DNA of 64,000 nucleotides from Winogradskyella haliclonae (lineage in GTDB: Bacteria; Bacteroidota; Bacteroidia; Flavobacteriales; Flavobacteriaceae): the NCBI RefSeq assembly GCF_014635865.1, contig NZ_BMDQ01000003.1, positions 62,001-126,000 on the forward strand, written 5' to 3'. Shown here piece by piece: positions 34,704-42,758 of the stretch. How positions within the stretch are numbered: the stretch's first letter is position 1; every line of letters starts with the position of its first letter. The notes beneath the pieces are model-generated. The model was not told the DNA's origin. It made no database searches and saw only the letters and a list, made by a program, of their open reading frames with translations. Both the position numbers and the translations under genes were made by a program.

Positions 34704-36005
34704 TTAATTCTCTAATACCTCACGCATGGCTTTTGCCTTAATAAGACATTCTTCGTACTCTTTTAATGGGTTACTCTTTGCAGTAATGGCACTACCCACA
34801 GAATACGATACATATTTTTGAGTTTGATTGTAGAGAATACTTCTGATGATAACATTAAAATCAAAATCTCCATCAGGTGTAAAATGACCAACTGACCCAG
34901 AATACAAACCGCGTTTCGTTTCTTCTAAATCCTCTATAATTTGCATAGCGGAAATTTTTGGAGCACCTGTCATGCTTCCCATTGGAAAAGTGGTTCTCAA
35001 CAATTCGGCTGGTGTAACATTTTCTTTAACTTCTGAGACAACAGTAGAAATCATTTGATGTACTTGTAAAAATGAATATACTTTACACAACTCATCTACT
35101 TTGACACTTCCCTTTTTTGCGGTATAGGACAAATCGTTACGCACTAAATCAACAATCATAATATTTTCGCTACGCTCCTTATCATCTTTTGCTAAACCTT
35201 CTGCCAATTGCTTATCCTCTTTTTTGTTTTCTGAGCGTTTGGCTGTGCCTTTTATAGGTTGCGAAATTACTGTTGAACCTTGCTTCTTTAAATAACGTTC
35301 TGGTGACGCTGAGAGTAAATATTTATCATCCATTTTTAAGAATGTTGCAAAAGGCGGCTTAGAGATTTCATTAAGTTTATTAAAAGTTTCTATGGGTTGA
35401 ATCTGCGTGTCTTCAGCATAAAACTCCTGACAAAAATTAGCTTCGTAAATGTCGCCGCGATGAATATGAGCCAGCATACGCTCTACTTTACTAAAGTATT
35501 CGTCTTTATGTATTCTAAGCTTTATTTTAATTTGACTTTCATTATTAGAGTTCTCATCTGAGTTTGAACAAATAAAAGCTTTGATGTCTTGTAAATCCGC
35601 TTCTATCTCATCATCAACCATTCGCAGATATTGTACTTCAACTTTATCACCCTTAATTAAAAAGAGCTTCTTAGGCTGAAAGAAATACAAATCTGGGAAT
35701 TGTAATCCATCAAAATTATTAGACGTTAATGCTTCAATATCATTCTTTAAATCATAAGTTAAATACCCAAACAACCAATCTTTTGTCATAGACTGATAGT
35801 CATTTAGTTTCTTAAAAGCATTAGTATAATCAGTCTTTATTGAGGTAAAGGCATCTACAGCCAAAACTGCATCGTAAGTACTGTATTTTTCGTTATGATT
35901 ATTAGAGTTCAACCAAACCACATCATCAAACTGTTGCGTCCAAAACAACAACTGCTGCTTAAAGTTTTCAATAGATTCTGGTTGGTGGGTTTTGCGTGTT
36001 CTCAA
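34704..36005 (-). CDS. pabB: Aminodeoxychorismate synthase component I
   Basis: About 433 residues of the chorismate-binding family. The PIKGTAKR motif, with the Lys nucleophile of PabB instead of the Ala of anthranilate synthase, together with VDLVRNDLS, FPMGSMTGAPKISAMQII and YSGSVGHFTPDGDFDFNVIIR, identifies the subunit that aminates chorismate for p-aminobenzoate and folate. No pabA or pabC is adjacent. No ATG exists near the 5' end. The TTG at 36005 gives a start LRTRKTHQPESIENFK, like relatives as I recall them; an upstream TTG at 36047 would add a hydrophobic stretch and is less likely. It forms a run with tilS and ade. Confidence 0.9.
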   Translation of the reverse strand: MRTRKTHQPESIENFKQQLLFWTQQFDDVVWLNSNNHNEKYSTYDAVLAVDAFTSIKTDYTNAFKKLNDYQSMTKDWLFGYLTYDLKNDIEALTSNNFDGLQFPDLYFFQPKKLFLIKGDKVEVQYLRMVDDEIEADLQDIKAFICSNSDENSNNESQIKIKLRIHKDEYFSKVERMLAHIHRGDIYEANFCQEFYAEDTQIQPIETFNKLNEISKPPFATFLKMDDKYLLSASPERYLKKQGSTVISQPIKGTAKRSENKKEDKQLAEGLAKDDKERSENIMIVDLVRNDLSYTAKKGSVKVDELCKVYSFLQVHQMISTVVSEVKENVTPAELLRTTFPMGSMTGAPKISAMQIIEDLEETKRGLYSGSVGHFTPDGDFDFNVIIRSILYNQTQKYVSYSVGSAITAKSNPLKEYEECLIKAKAMREVLEN

Positions 36006-36088
36006 TAGAAAAATAATTACCGCAAAATACCAAAATTTAAGCACCAAATGAAACCTTAACTATCCTTAGTCTACTAATTTTGAAACCC

Positions 36089-36096
36089 TATCTTTG
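36089..36096 (+). promoter_or_regulatory. Candidate -7 promoter box TATCTTTG for the DExD-box helicase
   Basis: TATCTTTG matches TAnnTTTG and lies 17 bases before the GTG start at 36114. No TTG at the standard distance was found. Confidence 0.45.
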
Positions 36097-36113
36097 TGCC
36101 ATAAATTAAGATT

Positions 36114-37469
36114 GTGACTTTTAAAGATTTAAATTTAAATACACCGCTATATAATGCCTTAGACGATTTGGGTTTTGAAACACCAACACCTATTCAGGCA
36201 GAGTCGTTTAATGTTGTGGCTTCTGGAAAAGATGTTGTAGGTATTGCGCAAACAGGTACTGGTAAGACATATGCTTACATGCTACCTATTCTTAAGAACT
36301 TGAAATATTCGCGTCAAGAAAATCCAAGAGTTTTAGTTTTAGTACCTACTCGTGAGCTCGTTGTACAAGTCGTAAATGAGATTGAAAAACTTTCAAAGTA
36401 CATTAACAATCGCGTGCTAGGCGTTTATGGAGGCACCAATATCAACACCCAAAAACAAGCCGTTGCTCAAGGTCTAGATATTTTGGTAGCTACTCCAGGG
36501 CGTTTATACGATTTGGCTGTTAGCCGGGTTTTGCAATTAAAATCGATACAGAAATTAGTTATAGATGAAGTTGATGTAATGCTAGATTTAGGTTTTAGAC
36601 ATCAACTGATGAATATTTTTGATATTCTACCTGAGCGCAGACAAAATATTATGTTCTCTGCTACTATGACAACTGATGTAGATGAATTAATTACAGATTT
36701 CTTTATCAACCCAACTAAGATATCAATTGCTGTTTCTGGTACACCTTTAGAGAATATTACACAATTGCGATACAATGTTCCAAATTTTTACACCAAAGTA
36801 AATTTATTGGAAGATTTACTCGCTGATAAGGACACCTACTCTCGAGTATTAATTTTTGTGGCTTACAAACGTATGGCTGACCGCTTGTTTGATAAGTTAG
36901 AAGAATTATTTCCTAGTCAAACTTGTGTCATTCACTCTAATAAAACGCAGAATTATAGACTACGTAGTATAGAGCAATTTCGTGAAGGCGAACATCGTCT
37001 TTTGGTAACTACAGATGTTATGGCTCGTGGTTTGGATATTGATGATGTTTCTCATGTGATAAATTTTGACACGCCTGATTACCCTGAAAATTACATGCAC
37101 CGCATTGGTAGAACTGGACGTGCAGAACGTAAAGGGCAATCCATTTTACTATCTACAGAAAAAGAACAAGACTCTCGAGAACGAATTGAAAAACTGATGC
37201 AAATGCAGATAGGCGTTCTTGAAATTCCAGAATATGTCGAAATTTCGAAAGAGTTAATTGAAGAAGAACGTGATGTTATAAAAGAGCGTTACAACCCTAC
37301 AAAACGCTCAGGAGATAATATTCCTGGCCCTGCATTTCATGAAAAGAAAGAAAAAAATCAAAAAGTGAATCTTGGCGGTTCTTACCGACGCGAAATGGCC
37401 AAAAAATATAAAAAGCCTAAAACACGTGGTGATAAAAATGCTAATCGAAGAAAGAAAAAACGGAGATAA
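36114..37469 (+). CDS. DExD-box RNA helicase
   Basis: A 451-residue ATP-dependent RNA helicase with a GTG start. The Q motif region (FETPTPIQAESF), motif I AQTGTGKT with K51, motif Ia PTRELV, motif III FSATM (S182), motif V TDVMARGLDID and motif VI HRIGRTGR are all present. Motif II reads DEVD (151-154) instead of the usual DEAD. A basic C-terminal tail from about residue 400, with many Lys and Arg, likely adds RNA affinity. Such proteins act in ribosome assembly, mRNA decay or cold response. It has its own promoter and is followed by a convergent gene eight bases away. Confidence 0.94.
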   Translation: MTFKDLNLNTPLYNALDDLGFETPTPIQAESFNVVASGKDVVGIAQTGTGKTYAYMLPILKNLKYSRQENPRVLVLVPTRELVVQVVNEIEKLSKYINNRVLGVYGGTNINTQKQAVAQGLDILVATPGRLYDLAVSRVLQLKSIQKLVIDEVDVMLDLGFRHQLMNIFDILPERRQNIMFSATMTTDVDELITDFFINPTKISIAVSGTPLENITQLRYNVPNFYTKVNLLEDLLADKDTYSRVLIFVAYKRMADRLFDKLEELFPSQTCVIHSNKTQNYRLRSIEQFREGEHRLLVTTDVMARGLDIDDVSHVINFDTPDYPENYMHRIGRTGRAERKGQSILLSTEKEQDSRERIEKLMQMQIGVLEIPEYVEISKELIEEERDVIKERYNPTKRSGDNIPGPAFHEKKEKNQKVNLGGSYRREMAKKYKKPKTRGDKNANRRKKKRR

Positions 37470-37476
37470 TATTAAT

Positions 37477-37884
37477 TTAACGTTGTTTTAAATCGTCTTC
37501 AATATCACTAAGGTGATGTTTAAGTGCCTTGGATGAAATTTGAATTTCCCATATTAAAAAAGCCAAAGACATTATAAGTAATAGTAAAGCCAACCCAAAT
37601 ACCCAAACAGCTATTACATGATAATCTATATAAATTAAAAACATTGTTAATACGCAAAACAATAAGCTAGTAATGCCAAAAATTTGCATTTGACGTGTTA
37701 AATTTAACCTCAATTTTAAATTATTAATTTGTCGTATCAAAGAAGCTTCTTTGCGTTGCAAATATTTATCTCGTAGGTTTCTAATAACAGCGGCATATGC
37801 CAAAAACCGATTGGTATAGGCTAACATGATTAAAGAAATTGCAGAAAATAAAAGTGCAGGTGTGGTTAATGTTAATTCTTCCAA
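37477..37884 (-). CDS. DUF2721 membrane protein
   Basis: A 135-residue protein with three predicted helices: about residues 9-31, 68-87 and 91-115. Between the first two lies the characteristic NRFLAYAAVIRNLRDKY and a basic amphipathic stretch. This is the DUF2721 layout, small membrane proteins without assigned function. No partner is apparent: the helicase converges from one side, and a terminator separates it from the serine hydrolase on the other. Confidence 0.82.
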   Translation of the reverse strand: MEELTLTTPALLFSAISLIMLAYTNRFLAYAAVIRNLRDKYLQRKEASLIRQINNLKLRLNLTRQMQIFGITSLLFCVLTMFLIYIDYHVIAVWVFGLALLLLIMSLAFLIWEIQISSKALKHHLSDIEDDLKQR

Positions 37885-37910
37885 AAGCTATTTTTTAATT
37901 ACCTCTAAAG

Positions 37911-37940
37911 ATAAAAAAAGCGAACTGAAAAGTTCGCTTT
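37911..37940 (-). terminator. Rho-independent terminator after the second serine hydrolase
   Basis: AAAGCGAACT and AGTTCGCTTT form a 10-bp perfect stem (37917-37940) around a four-base loop, and the minus strand continues into seven T residues (37911-37917). It lies 27 bases past the hydrolase stop. Confidence 0.88.
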
Positions 37941-37967
37941 ACAAAACAAAATAACCATCTATGTACA

Positions 37968-39287
37968 CTACAACCTTTTAAACATCAAAGGCTTTTCATC
38001 TCCTTTTGTAAATTTCACAGCATTAATTCCAGGATAAAAATCTAGTACAATTCCTAAAGGACCAAATGTAAATTGGTCTTTCTTAGTTGGTGTCAATTCT
38101 TTTAATTCGCTCTGTTCTGGAGCACCCATTAGAATAGTTCCATTTGCTTTGAATATTAATTTATAAGGTACTTCTTCACATGCATATTCACCTTCGTACT
38201 GTTTTATTTCCTCTTCCGACAGTTGAACCTCTGTAAAAACTGGTATGGTAATTGGTTGGCCTCCAAGAATTGAAAATGCAGACATCATAATTTGAATTTT
38301 TTTATAATCTAATCCATTGGCCACCAAAGCAATTGTCGTTTGCATTGTAGGAATATGTACTAAAACTGACTGAAAACCGTCAATTCCTCCCTCACTTGCA
38401 TATACATCTAACCCATTAACATTAGCATAAAATAAACCATGACAAGTATCATTATTATTTGTCTTTTTCATGTTTTGTAAGCTTGAGTCTGATATTAATT
38501 GCCCAGAAAATAAAGCATTCATAAATTTCGTTAAATCAGCAGAAGTTGATACAATTGCGCCTGCACCACCTGGATTAGACATATCAGTTTCTAATTGTTT
38601 TGCCCAATATTTATAAGCTATAGAATACGAATAGCTTTCATTGCCTTTAGCACTAATTTTTCCTCCGTAATAAGTATCACTTAATCCAATCTTACCTGTA
38701 ATTCTTTTTTTTAAAATTTGTGGATATAAATCCATGTCTAAAGCTTCTATAATGTATCCCAACAATAAATAATTAGTGTTACTGTAAGCTGTTTGCTCAC
38801 CTGGATTAAAATCTACCTTATGTGCTTTTATGCGTTTCAACATTTGATTTTTCGTAGATGGCTTTAGCATCCATTCACCAAACTTTGGATCATTTGTAAT
38901 ATTAAATAGCCCTGAGCTATGATTTAAAAGATTAGTAATTGTAATACTTGAAGCGTTAGGAATATTTTTAAAAAAGTCTGATAATGGTGTTTCCAAACTA
39001 ATTTTGCCTTCATCAATTAATTGGAAAATCATTACCGCCGTAAAAGCTTTTGTAATAGAACCAATTCTAAATTTTGTGCTCGCTGTGTTTTTAATTTTCT
39101 TTTCAAGATTCGCATAACCAATAGCTTTACTATAAACTTCATTACCGTTTTTAGTAATAGTCATTGTTCCCATGAGTTTGTTGTTGGTCTCAAGAACAGT
39201 CAAAAATTCGTCAAGTTGGTTTAAGTTTTGGGCATTTAGATTTAGAATGTTAACGAGTAATACGATAACAATGAGTAATCGTTTCAT
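37968..39287 (-). CDS. Serine hydrolase, class C beta-lactamase/esterase family
   Basis: A 439-residue exported enzyme. Signal peptide MKRLLIVIVLLVNILNLNAQ; active-site motifs S77-I-T-K80 and Y168-S-N170; SEGGIDGFQS stands in the KTG-equivalent region. A C-terminal beta domain (about 345-439) follows. It resembles the enzyme at 6523 in layout, but the active-site sequence differs (GSITK against ASVSK), so it is not a recent duplicate. An upstream in-frame extension to 39347 would hide the signal peptide, so the ATG at 39287 is chosen. Likely a peptidase or esterase of the envelope. Confidence 0.88.
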   Translation of the reverse strand: MKRLLIVIVLLVNILNLNAQNLNQLDEFLTVLETNNKLMGTMTITKNGNEVYSKAIGYANLEKKIKNTASTKFRIGSITKAFTAVMIFQLIDEGKISLETPLSDFFKNIPNASSITITNLLNHSSGLFNITNDPKFGEWMLKPSTKNQMLKRIKAHKVDFNPGEQTAYSNTNYLLLGYIIEALDMDLYPQILKKRITGKIGLSDTYYGGKISAKGNESYSYSIAYKYWAKQLETDMSNPGGAGAIVSTSADLTKFMNALFSGQLISDSSLQNMKKTNNNDTCHGLFYANVNGLDVYASEGGIDGFQSVLVHIPTMQTTIALVANGLDYKKIQIMMSAFSILGGQPITIPVFTEVQLSEEEIKQYEGEYACEEVPYKLIFKANGTILMGAPEQSELKELTPTKKDQFTFGPLGIVLDFYPGINAVKFTKGDEKPLMFKRL

Positions 39288-39464
39288 AAGTATATATTTT
39301 AAAGTGAATATGAGTTTAAGAATCTTGTATGATAGGTACATAAACAATGCTGTCTATGCCACTAAAAATTCAACAAGAATTTCTAAAGTTGCAAAGCTAA
39401 TAGTAGCTTTTAGTTAATATTAGTATTTGATTTTTTGAAGGTTTATGTAATTGAAAATTTATTT

Positions 39465-40097
39465 TTAAGTATCCGGTATCTCAGGGATGTAAATAACATC
39501 AACATCAATTTCATTTCCATATTTAACTATAATTGAACATAAAACCGAAACGTTTTGCCCATTATGTATAGCAGGTTTCATAACTGGTATTTTTCTGAGT
39601 ACTCTCAAAATTTCTGCTTGAACGTTCACTTCAGAATCTCTAACTTTCATACCTGTTCTATTCCCAGTTTGGTCAATTATAAAAAACGCATCGACCTGCT
39701 TTGGCTCTGAAAGGTCTAAATCTTCTAATATACTTAAGTTAAATTCTCGCTTTATAAATGTTGATACTTTATTATTAAAACATTCCTTCGTTTCTTCTAC
39801 AGAAAGTCCCTCACAACCTTCATAGACGGGTGCTTTTTCTACATCTTTTAGTACCATTCTATTATCAGGACTATAATTTTCTAAACCGTCATTTTTTGAT
39901 AAAATACTGCATAAACTCAATATTGCCTGTTCTTCTTCTTTAGTAATATTTCCTTGTACCATAACCTGTTCTTGCACAGCGTTGACTCTATTTATTAATT
40001 CGCTTTCTGATGAGTTTGATGATGACTTTTCTCCACATGATGAAAAAACGAGAAGTATCACAAGTATTGAAGTTAGTTTTGTTGTTTTAGTTTTCAT
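39465..40097 (-). CDS. Lipoprotein with TonB C-terminal-like domain
   Basis: A 210-residue lipoprotein: signal MKTKTTKLTSILVILLVFSSC with Cys 21. The middle (about 30-95) is helical and acidic. The last 95 residues (VDAFFIIDQTGNRTGMKV, then ILRVLRKIPVMKPAIHNGQNV and VLCSIIVKYG) closely follow the pattern of TonB C-terminal domains in Bacteroidota. Unlike TonB it has no cytoplasmic-membrane helix or Pro-rich spacer but a lipid anchor. It lies 13 bases after an ExbB-like gene on the same strand, which makes a functional pair plausible. Exact role unknown. Confidence 0.72.
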   Translation of the reverse strand: MKTKTTKLTSILVILLVFSSCGEKSSSNSSESELINRVNAVQEQVMVQGNITKEEEQAILSLCSILSKNDGLENYSPDNRMVLKDVEKAPVYEGCEGLSVEETKECFNNKVSTFIKREFNLSILEDLDLSEPKQVDAFFIIDQTGNRTGMKVRDSEVNVQAEILRVLRKIPVMKPAIHNGQNVSVLCSIIVKYGNEIDVDVIYIPEIPDT

Positions 40098-40110
40098 CTT
40101 AATGCATCTA

Positions 40111-40497
40111 TTATTTATTATCTATTGAACTTGAGCTCCACTTATAAGCTAAAATTCCAATACGTGCAATAGTAAAAGAAAACAAACCAAAAGTGATAGT
40201 TAGAAGCGATACTTTAAGTCCTCCCGAAAATAATTCTGGACTGACGTTACCCACAGCTTCTACCATATCGAACAATTGAATAATACCCATTACAGAAGCT
40301 AAGCAACCTATAACAAGCGCCACTATACTAGATTCCGCGGCTAGGTCAATCATTTTTTTTGCAGTTTCTTGTTGTTTACTTCGTTTTACAAAAGCCATAA
40401 TCACAAATGCCAATGATAATAAAAATGCAATAAGAATAATGTACATACCTGGTCCACCTTCTTGTAAACGACCGACTAATAAGAATTTTGAAAGCAT
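40111..40497 (-). CDS. Small MotA/TolQ/ExbB-like membrane protein
   Basis: A 128-residue protein with three predicted helices, about residues 17-37, 56-75 and 92-115. The helix order and segments SIVALVIGCLASVMGIIQLFDMV and GGLKVSLLTITFGLFSFTIARIG resemble the last two helices of TolQ/ExbB proton-channel subunits. No ExbD/TolR partner is adjacent, and the cytoplasmic loop is very short. It probably forms a unit with the TonB-C-like lipoprotein downstream. It is divergent from the LytS/LytTR pair, and its promoter region shares direct repeats with theirs. Confidence 0.75.
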   Translation of the reverse strand: MLSKFLLVGRLQEGGPGMYIILIAFLLSLAFVIMAFVKRSKQQETAKKMIDLAAESSIVALVIGCLASVMGIIQLFDMVEAVGNVSPELFSGGLKVSLLTITFGLFSFTIARIGILAYKWSSSSIDNK

Positions 40498-40603
40498 AAT
40501 TTGTGTGTTTTAGTTTAATTTGAAACAAACATAGCGTATTGAATCATGGAAAAAAGTTTAATGCGACAGAAAACGAATTTAATTAGGGATTTAACATGAA
40601 TGT

Positions 40604-40625
40604 CAAAACCAGTGCAAAACCTGTC
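40604..40625. repeat. Two adjacent direct repeats CAAAACCwGTs
   Basis: CAAAACCAGTG (40604-40614) is followed at once by CAAAACCTGTC (40615-40625), an 11-base tandem repeat with nine identical positions. It lies between the ExbB-like gene and lytS. An 11-base period is close to one helical turn, as expected for tandem regulator binding, for example by the LytTR protein encoded next door. Confidence 0.4.
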
Positions 40626-40646
40626 ATTCGTCTACAAAATATCAAC

Positions 40647-40662
40647 AGCATTTAAAAATGCT
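40647..40662. promoter_or_regulatory. Inverted repeat AGCATTT-AA-AAATGCT upstream of lytS
   Basis: Seven-base arms are perfectly complementary around AA, 29 bases before the proposed TTG start of the histidine kinase. Could be an operator or a leader hairpin. Confidence 0.3.
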
Positions 40663-40690
40663 CTATTATTGCAGAATATAATTAAGCATC

Positions 40691-41743
40691 TTGCATTTTA
40701 AATATACAGCATATCTAGTTCGGGTTGTACTTCACCTTATCTTTTGGTGTGGCATAGCTCTTTTTTTAACCTATATCATTGGGGTAGACAACACAATTAA
40801 TAGCAATGTGTTTTATTTTTCATTGTTTCTTATGCCTGTAACTATTGGCTTAACGTATGTTTCGATATACAAACTTATTCCAGATTATCTCATTACAAAA
40901 CGCTATTTCAGATTTGCATTATATACGTTGTATACATTAATTATTTCGGTTTTTGCCATTGCGCTTTCTATATTTTTCGGGATAGCTTATCTATCAGATT
41001 TTGAGTTTGGTGAAATGAATACCATCAACAGAAGCAGTGTTTTTATTATAATATGCATCTATTTAATAGTAATTGTTGTTAGTGCTTTTAAACTCTTGAA
41101 ACTGAACTTAAAACAATCTAAAGCCAATGCTACACTCGAAGCTAAAATCCTTGAAGCACAGCTAAAATTAAAAGAGCAAGAGTTGAGCTATCTCAAAATG
41201 CAGATTCATCCACATTTTTTATTTAATACGTTGAATACATTGTATGGTTTTGCACTGAAGAAGTCCCAAACCACACCTGAGATGATTCTGAAACTGAGTA
41301 ATCTACTAGATTATTTGCTTTACCAAGTTGATAAGCCATCAGTGCAACTATCTGAAGAAATCAATCATATTAAAGATTACATTAGTTTAGAGCAAATGCG
41401 TTTTAATGATACACTTAACGTTGTTTTTAATGCTGAAAGCTGTACCAAAAACATAAGCATTGCTCCAATGTTATTTTTACCATTTGTAGAAAACAGCTTT
41501 AAACACGGGAAGATTATTGATGGTGTTTTAGACATTGCTATTAATTTTGAATGCTCAGAAAATACTATCGATTTCAGAATATCTAATAGTCATGAAGAAG
41601 GAAACTCTAAACAGAAAGGTATTGGTTTGGTGAACATAAAGAAACGCTTAGAATTACTTTATAAAGGAAAATACGATTTGGTAATTTCTGAAACCAAAAC
41701 GCGATATAATGTGCAACTAAAACTACAATTACCTCATGGCTAA
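40691..41743 (+). CDS. LytS-type sensor histidine kinase
   Basis: A 350-residue membrane histidine kinase. Four hydrophobic helices occupy about residues 8-145, followed by a coiled coil (KANATLEAKILEAQLKLKEQE) and the His_kinase domain with MQIHPHFLFNTLNTLYGFAL, whose first His of HPHFLFN is the phosphoacceptor region, and a C-terminal ATPase with FVENSFKHG and KGIGLVNIKKRLELLY. No extracellular sensor domain is present. The start is TTG at 40691, as an in-frame stop lies four codons upstream and no ATG fits. It overlaps the response regulator by eight bases, forming a two-component pair. Confidence 0.92.
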   Translation: MHFKYTAYLVRVVLHLIFWCGIALFLTYIIGVDNTINSNVFYFSLFLMPVTIGLTYVSIYKLIPDYLITKRYFRFALYTLYTLIISVFAIALSIFFGIAYLSDFEFGEMNTINRSSVFIIICIYLIVIVVSAFKLLKLNLKQSKANATLEAKILEAQLKLKEQELSYLKMQIHPHFLFNTLNTLYGFALKKSQTTPEMILKLSNLLDYLLYQVDKPSVQLSEEINHIKDYISLEQMRFNDTLNVVFNAESCTKNISIAPMLFLPFVENSFKHGKIIDGVLDIAINFECSENTIDFRISNSHEEGNSKQKGIGLVNIKKRLELLYKGKYDLVISETKTRYNVQLKLQLPHG

Positions 41744-42446
41744 ACCAATTAATTGTATCATAGTAGATGATGAAGCAGTGGCAAGAGATATCATTGCTTT
41801 ACACCTGTCAAAAATAGAACGAGTTTCTATAATTGCGCAATGTAGTAATGCGGTTGAAGCCTTTAATGCTATTAGCCAAAACAATATAGATTTAGTATTT
41901 CTGGACATAAATATGCCTGAGATTTCTGGGATTGCTTTTGCAAAATCAATAAACAAAAACGTTAAAGTGATTTTCACAACAGCTTATCGTGATTATGCCG
42001 TTGAAGGTTTTGATTTACAAGCTGTAGATTATGTCATGAAACCTATTTCATTTGAGCGCTTACTAAAAGCTGTTAACCGTTATTTTGAAATCTCAGACCT
42101 AAGGATCCATGAAAAATCAGTTACTCTAGAAACCCAAGATTTTATTTTTGTCCGTTCGGATAGACAAATGCAGAAAATAGATTTTGAGCGTATCATCTAT
42201 GTAGAAAGTTATAGTGATTATATTAAGATACATTGTAAAGACAAGTCTATTGTTACCCGTGAAACTATTAGCAATATAGAAGCTAAACTCCCCAAATCTC
42301 AATTTTTACGGATACATCGTTCTTATATCATTGCTGTAAAAGAAATTAGTGCTTTTACCAATGAATTTGTCTCCATAGCCAACCAATCACTAACCATAAG
42401 TCGTAGCTATAAGTCTGAAGTTTTAAAACGATTGGAGAAGTTTTAG
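41736..42446 (+). CDS. LytTR-family response regulator
   Basis: A 236-residue regulator. The receiver domain (1-120) has the acidic pair D11-D12, the phosphorylated D57 in FLDINMPEISG and the KP signature in VMKPISFERLL. The LytTR DNA-binding domain (about 130-236) contains FIFVRSDRQMQKIDFERIIYVES, the conserved YIKIH and FLRIHRSYIIA. It pairs with the kinase whose gene it overlaps. LytTR proteins bind tandem direct repeats; a suitable 11-base tandem repeat lies upstream at 40604. A terminator follows at 42479. Confidence 0.94.
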   Translation: MAKPINCIIVDDEAVARDIIALHLSKIERVSIIAQCSNAVEAFNAISQNNIDLVFLDINMPEISGIAFAKSINKNVKVIFTTAYRDYAVEGFDLQAVDYVMKPISFERLLKAVNRYFEISDLRIHEKSVTLETQDFIFVRSDRQMQKIDFERIIYVESYSDYIKIHCKDKSIVTRETISNIEAKLPKSQFLRIHRSYIIAVKEISAFTNEFVSIANQSLTISRSYKSEVLKRLEKF

Positions 42447-42478
42447 AAGAGTTACGCTTATCGGTAGCGCATAAGAGC

Positions 42479-42503
42479 AGTAGCAGATTTGCTACTACTT
42501 TTT
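42479..42503 (+). terminator. Terminator after the LytTR regulator gene
   Basis: AGTAGCA and TGCTACT form a 7-bp stem around GATT, followed by ACTTTTT. It lies 33 bases past the regulator stop. Confidence 0.75.
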
Positions 42504-42535
42504 GAATTACAATAAAGCCTAATAAAGGAAAAAAT

Positions 42536-42557
42536 GGTACAAGTTTTTACTTGTACC
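42536..42557. repeat. Perfect 9-bp inverted repeat with TTTT loop
   Basis: GGTACAAGT pairs with ACTTGTACC around TTTT. No T-run follows directly on the plus strand. It may be an RNA hairpin, a second weak terminator (TGTTTTTA starts six bases later) or a protein site. Confidence 0.45.
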
Positions 42558-42568
42558 GCTATTGTTTT

Positions 42569-42584
42569 TATACAAAGTTGTATA
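42569..42584. promoter_or_regulatory. Inverted repeat TATACAA-AG-TTGTATA
   Basis: Seven-base arms are perfectly complementary around two bases, too tight for a normal RNA hairpin loop, so a protein-binding site is more natural. It contains the GTATA half-site pattern common in GntR/FadR-type operators. Confidence 0.35.
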
Positions 42585-42758
42585 GCGTACTTTTTACATT
42601 TTCTCTCTAATTCGGTTACCATCCAATGCAATGTAAGTTTTTAAAGATTAAACATCAATAATTAAAACAATTGACTTATAAACAGTTATGAACAAATAAG
42701 CGATTCAAGTAAAAGTGAGTTTGGAAGCTTTTAATATTAGATAATACTGAGTATTATT

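Larger units (their letters stand above)
42447..42758. other. 312-base intergenic region with three hairpins, no gene seen
   Basis: Between the convergent LytTR regulator and third serine hydrolase genes. It holds a terminator (42479) and two further perfect inverted repeats (42536, 42569). Remaining sequence (42590-42758) is AT-rich with no convincing open frame or RNA gene. Confidence 0.6.
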
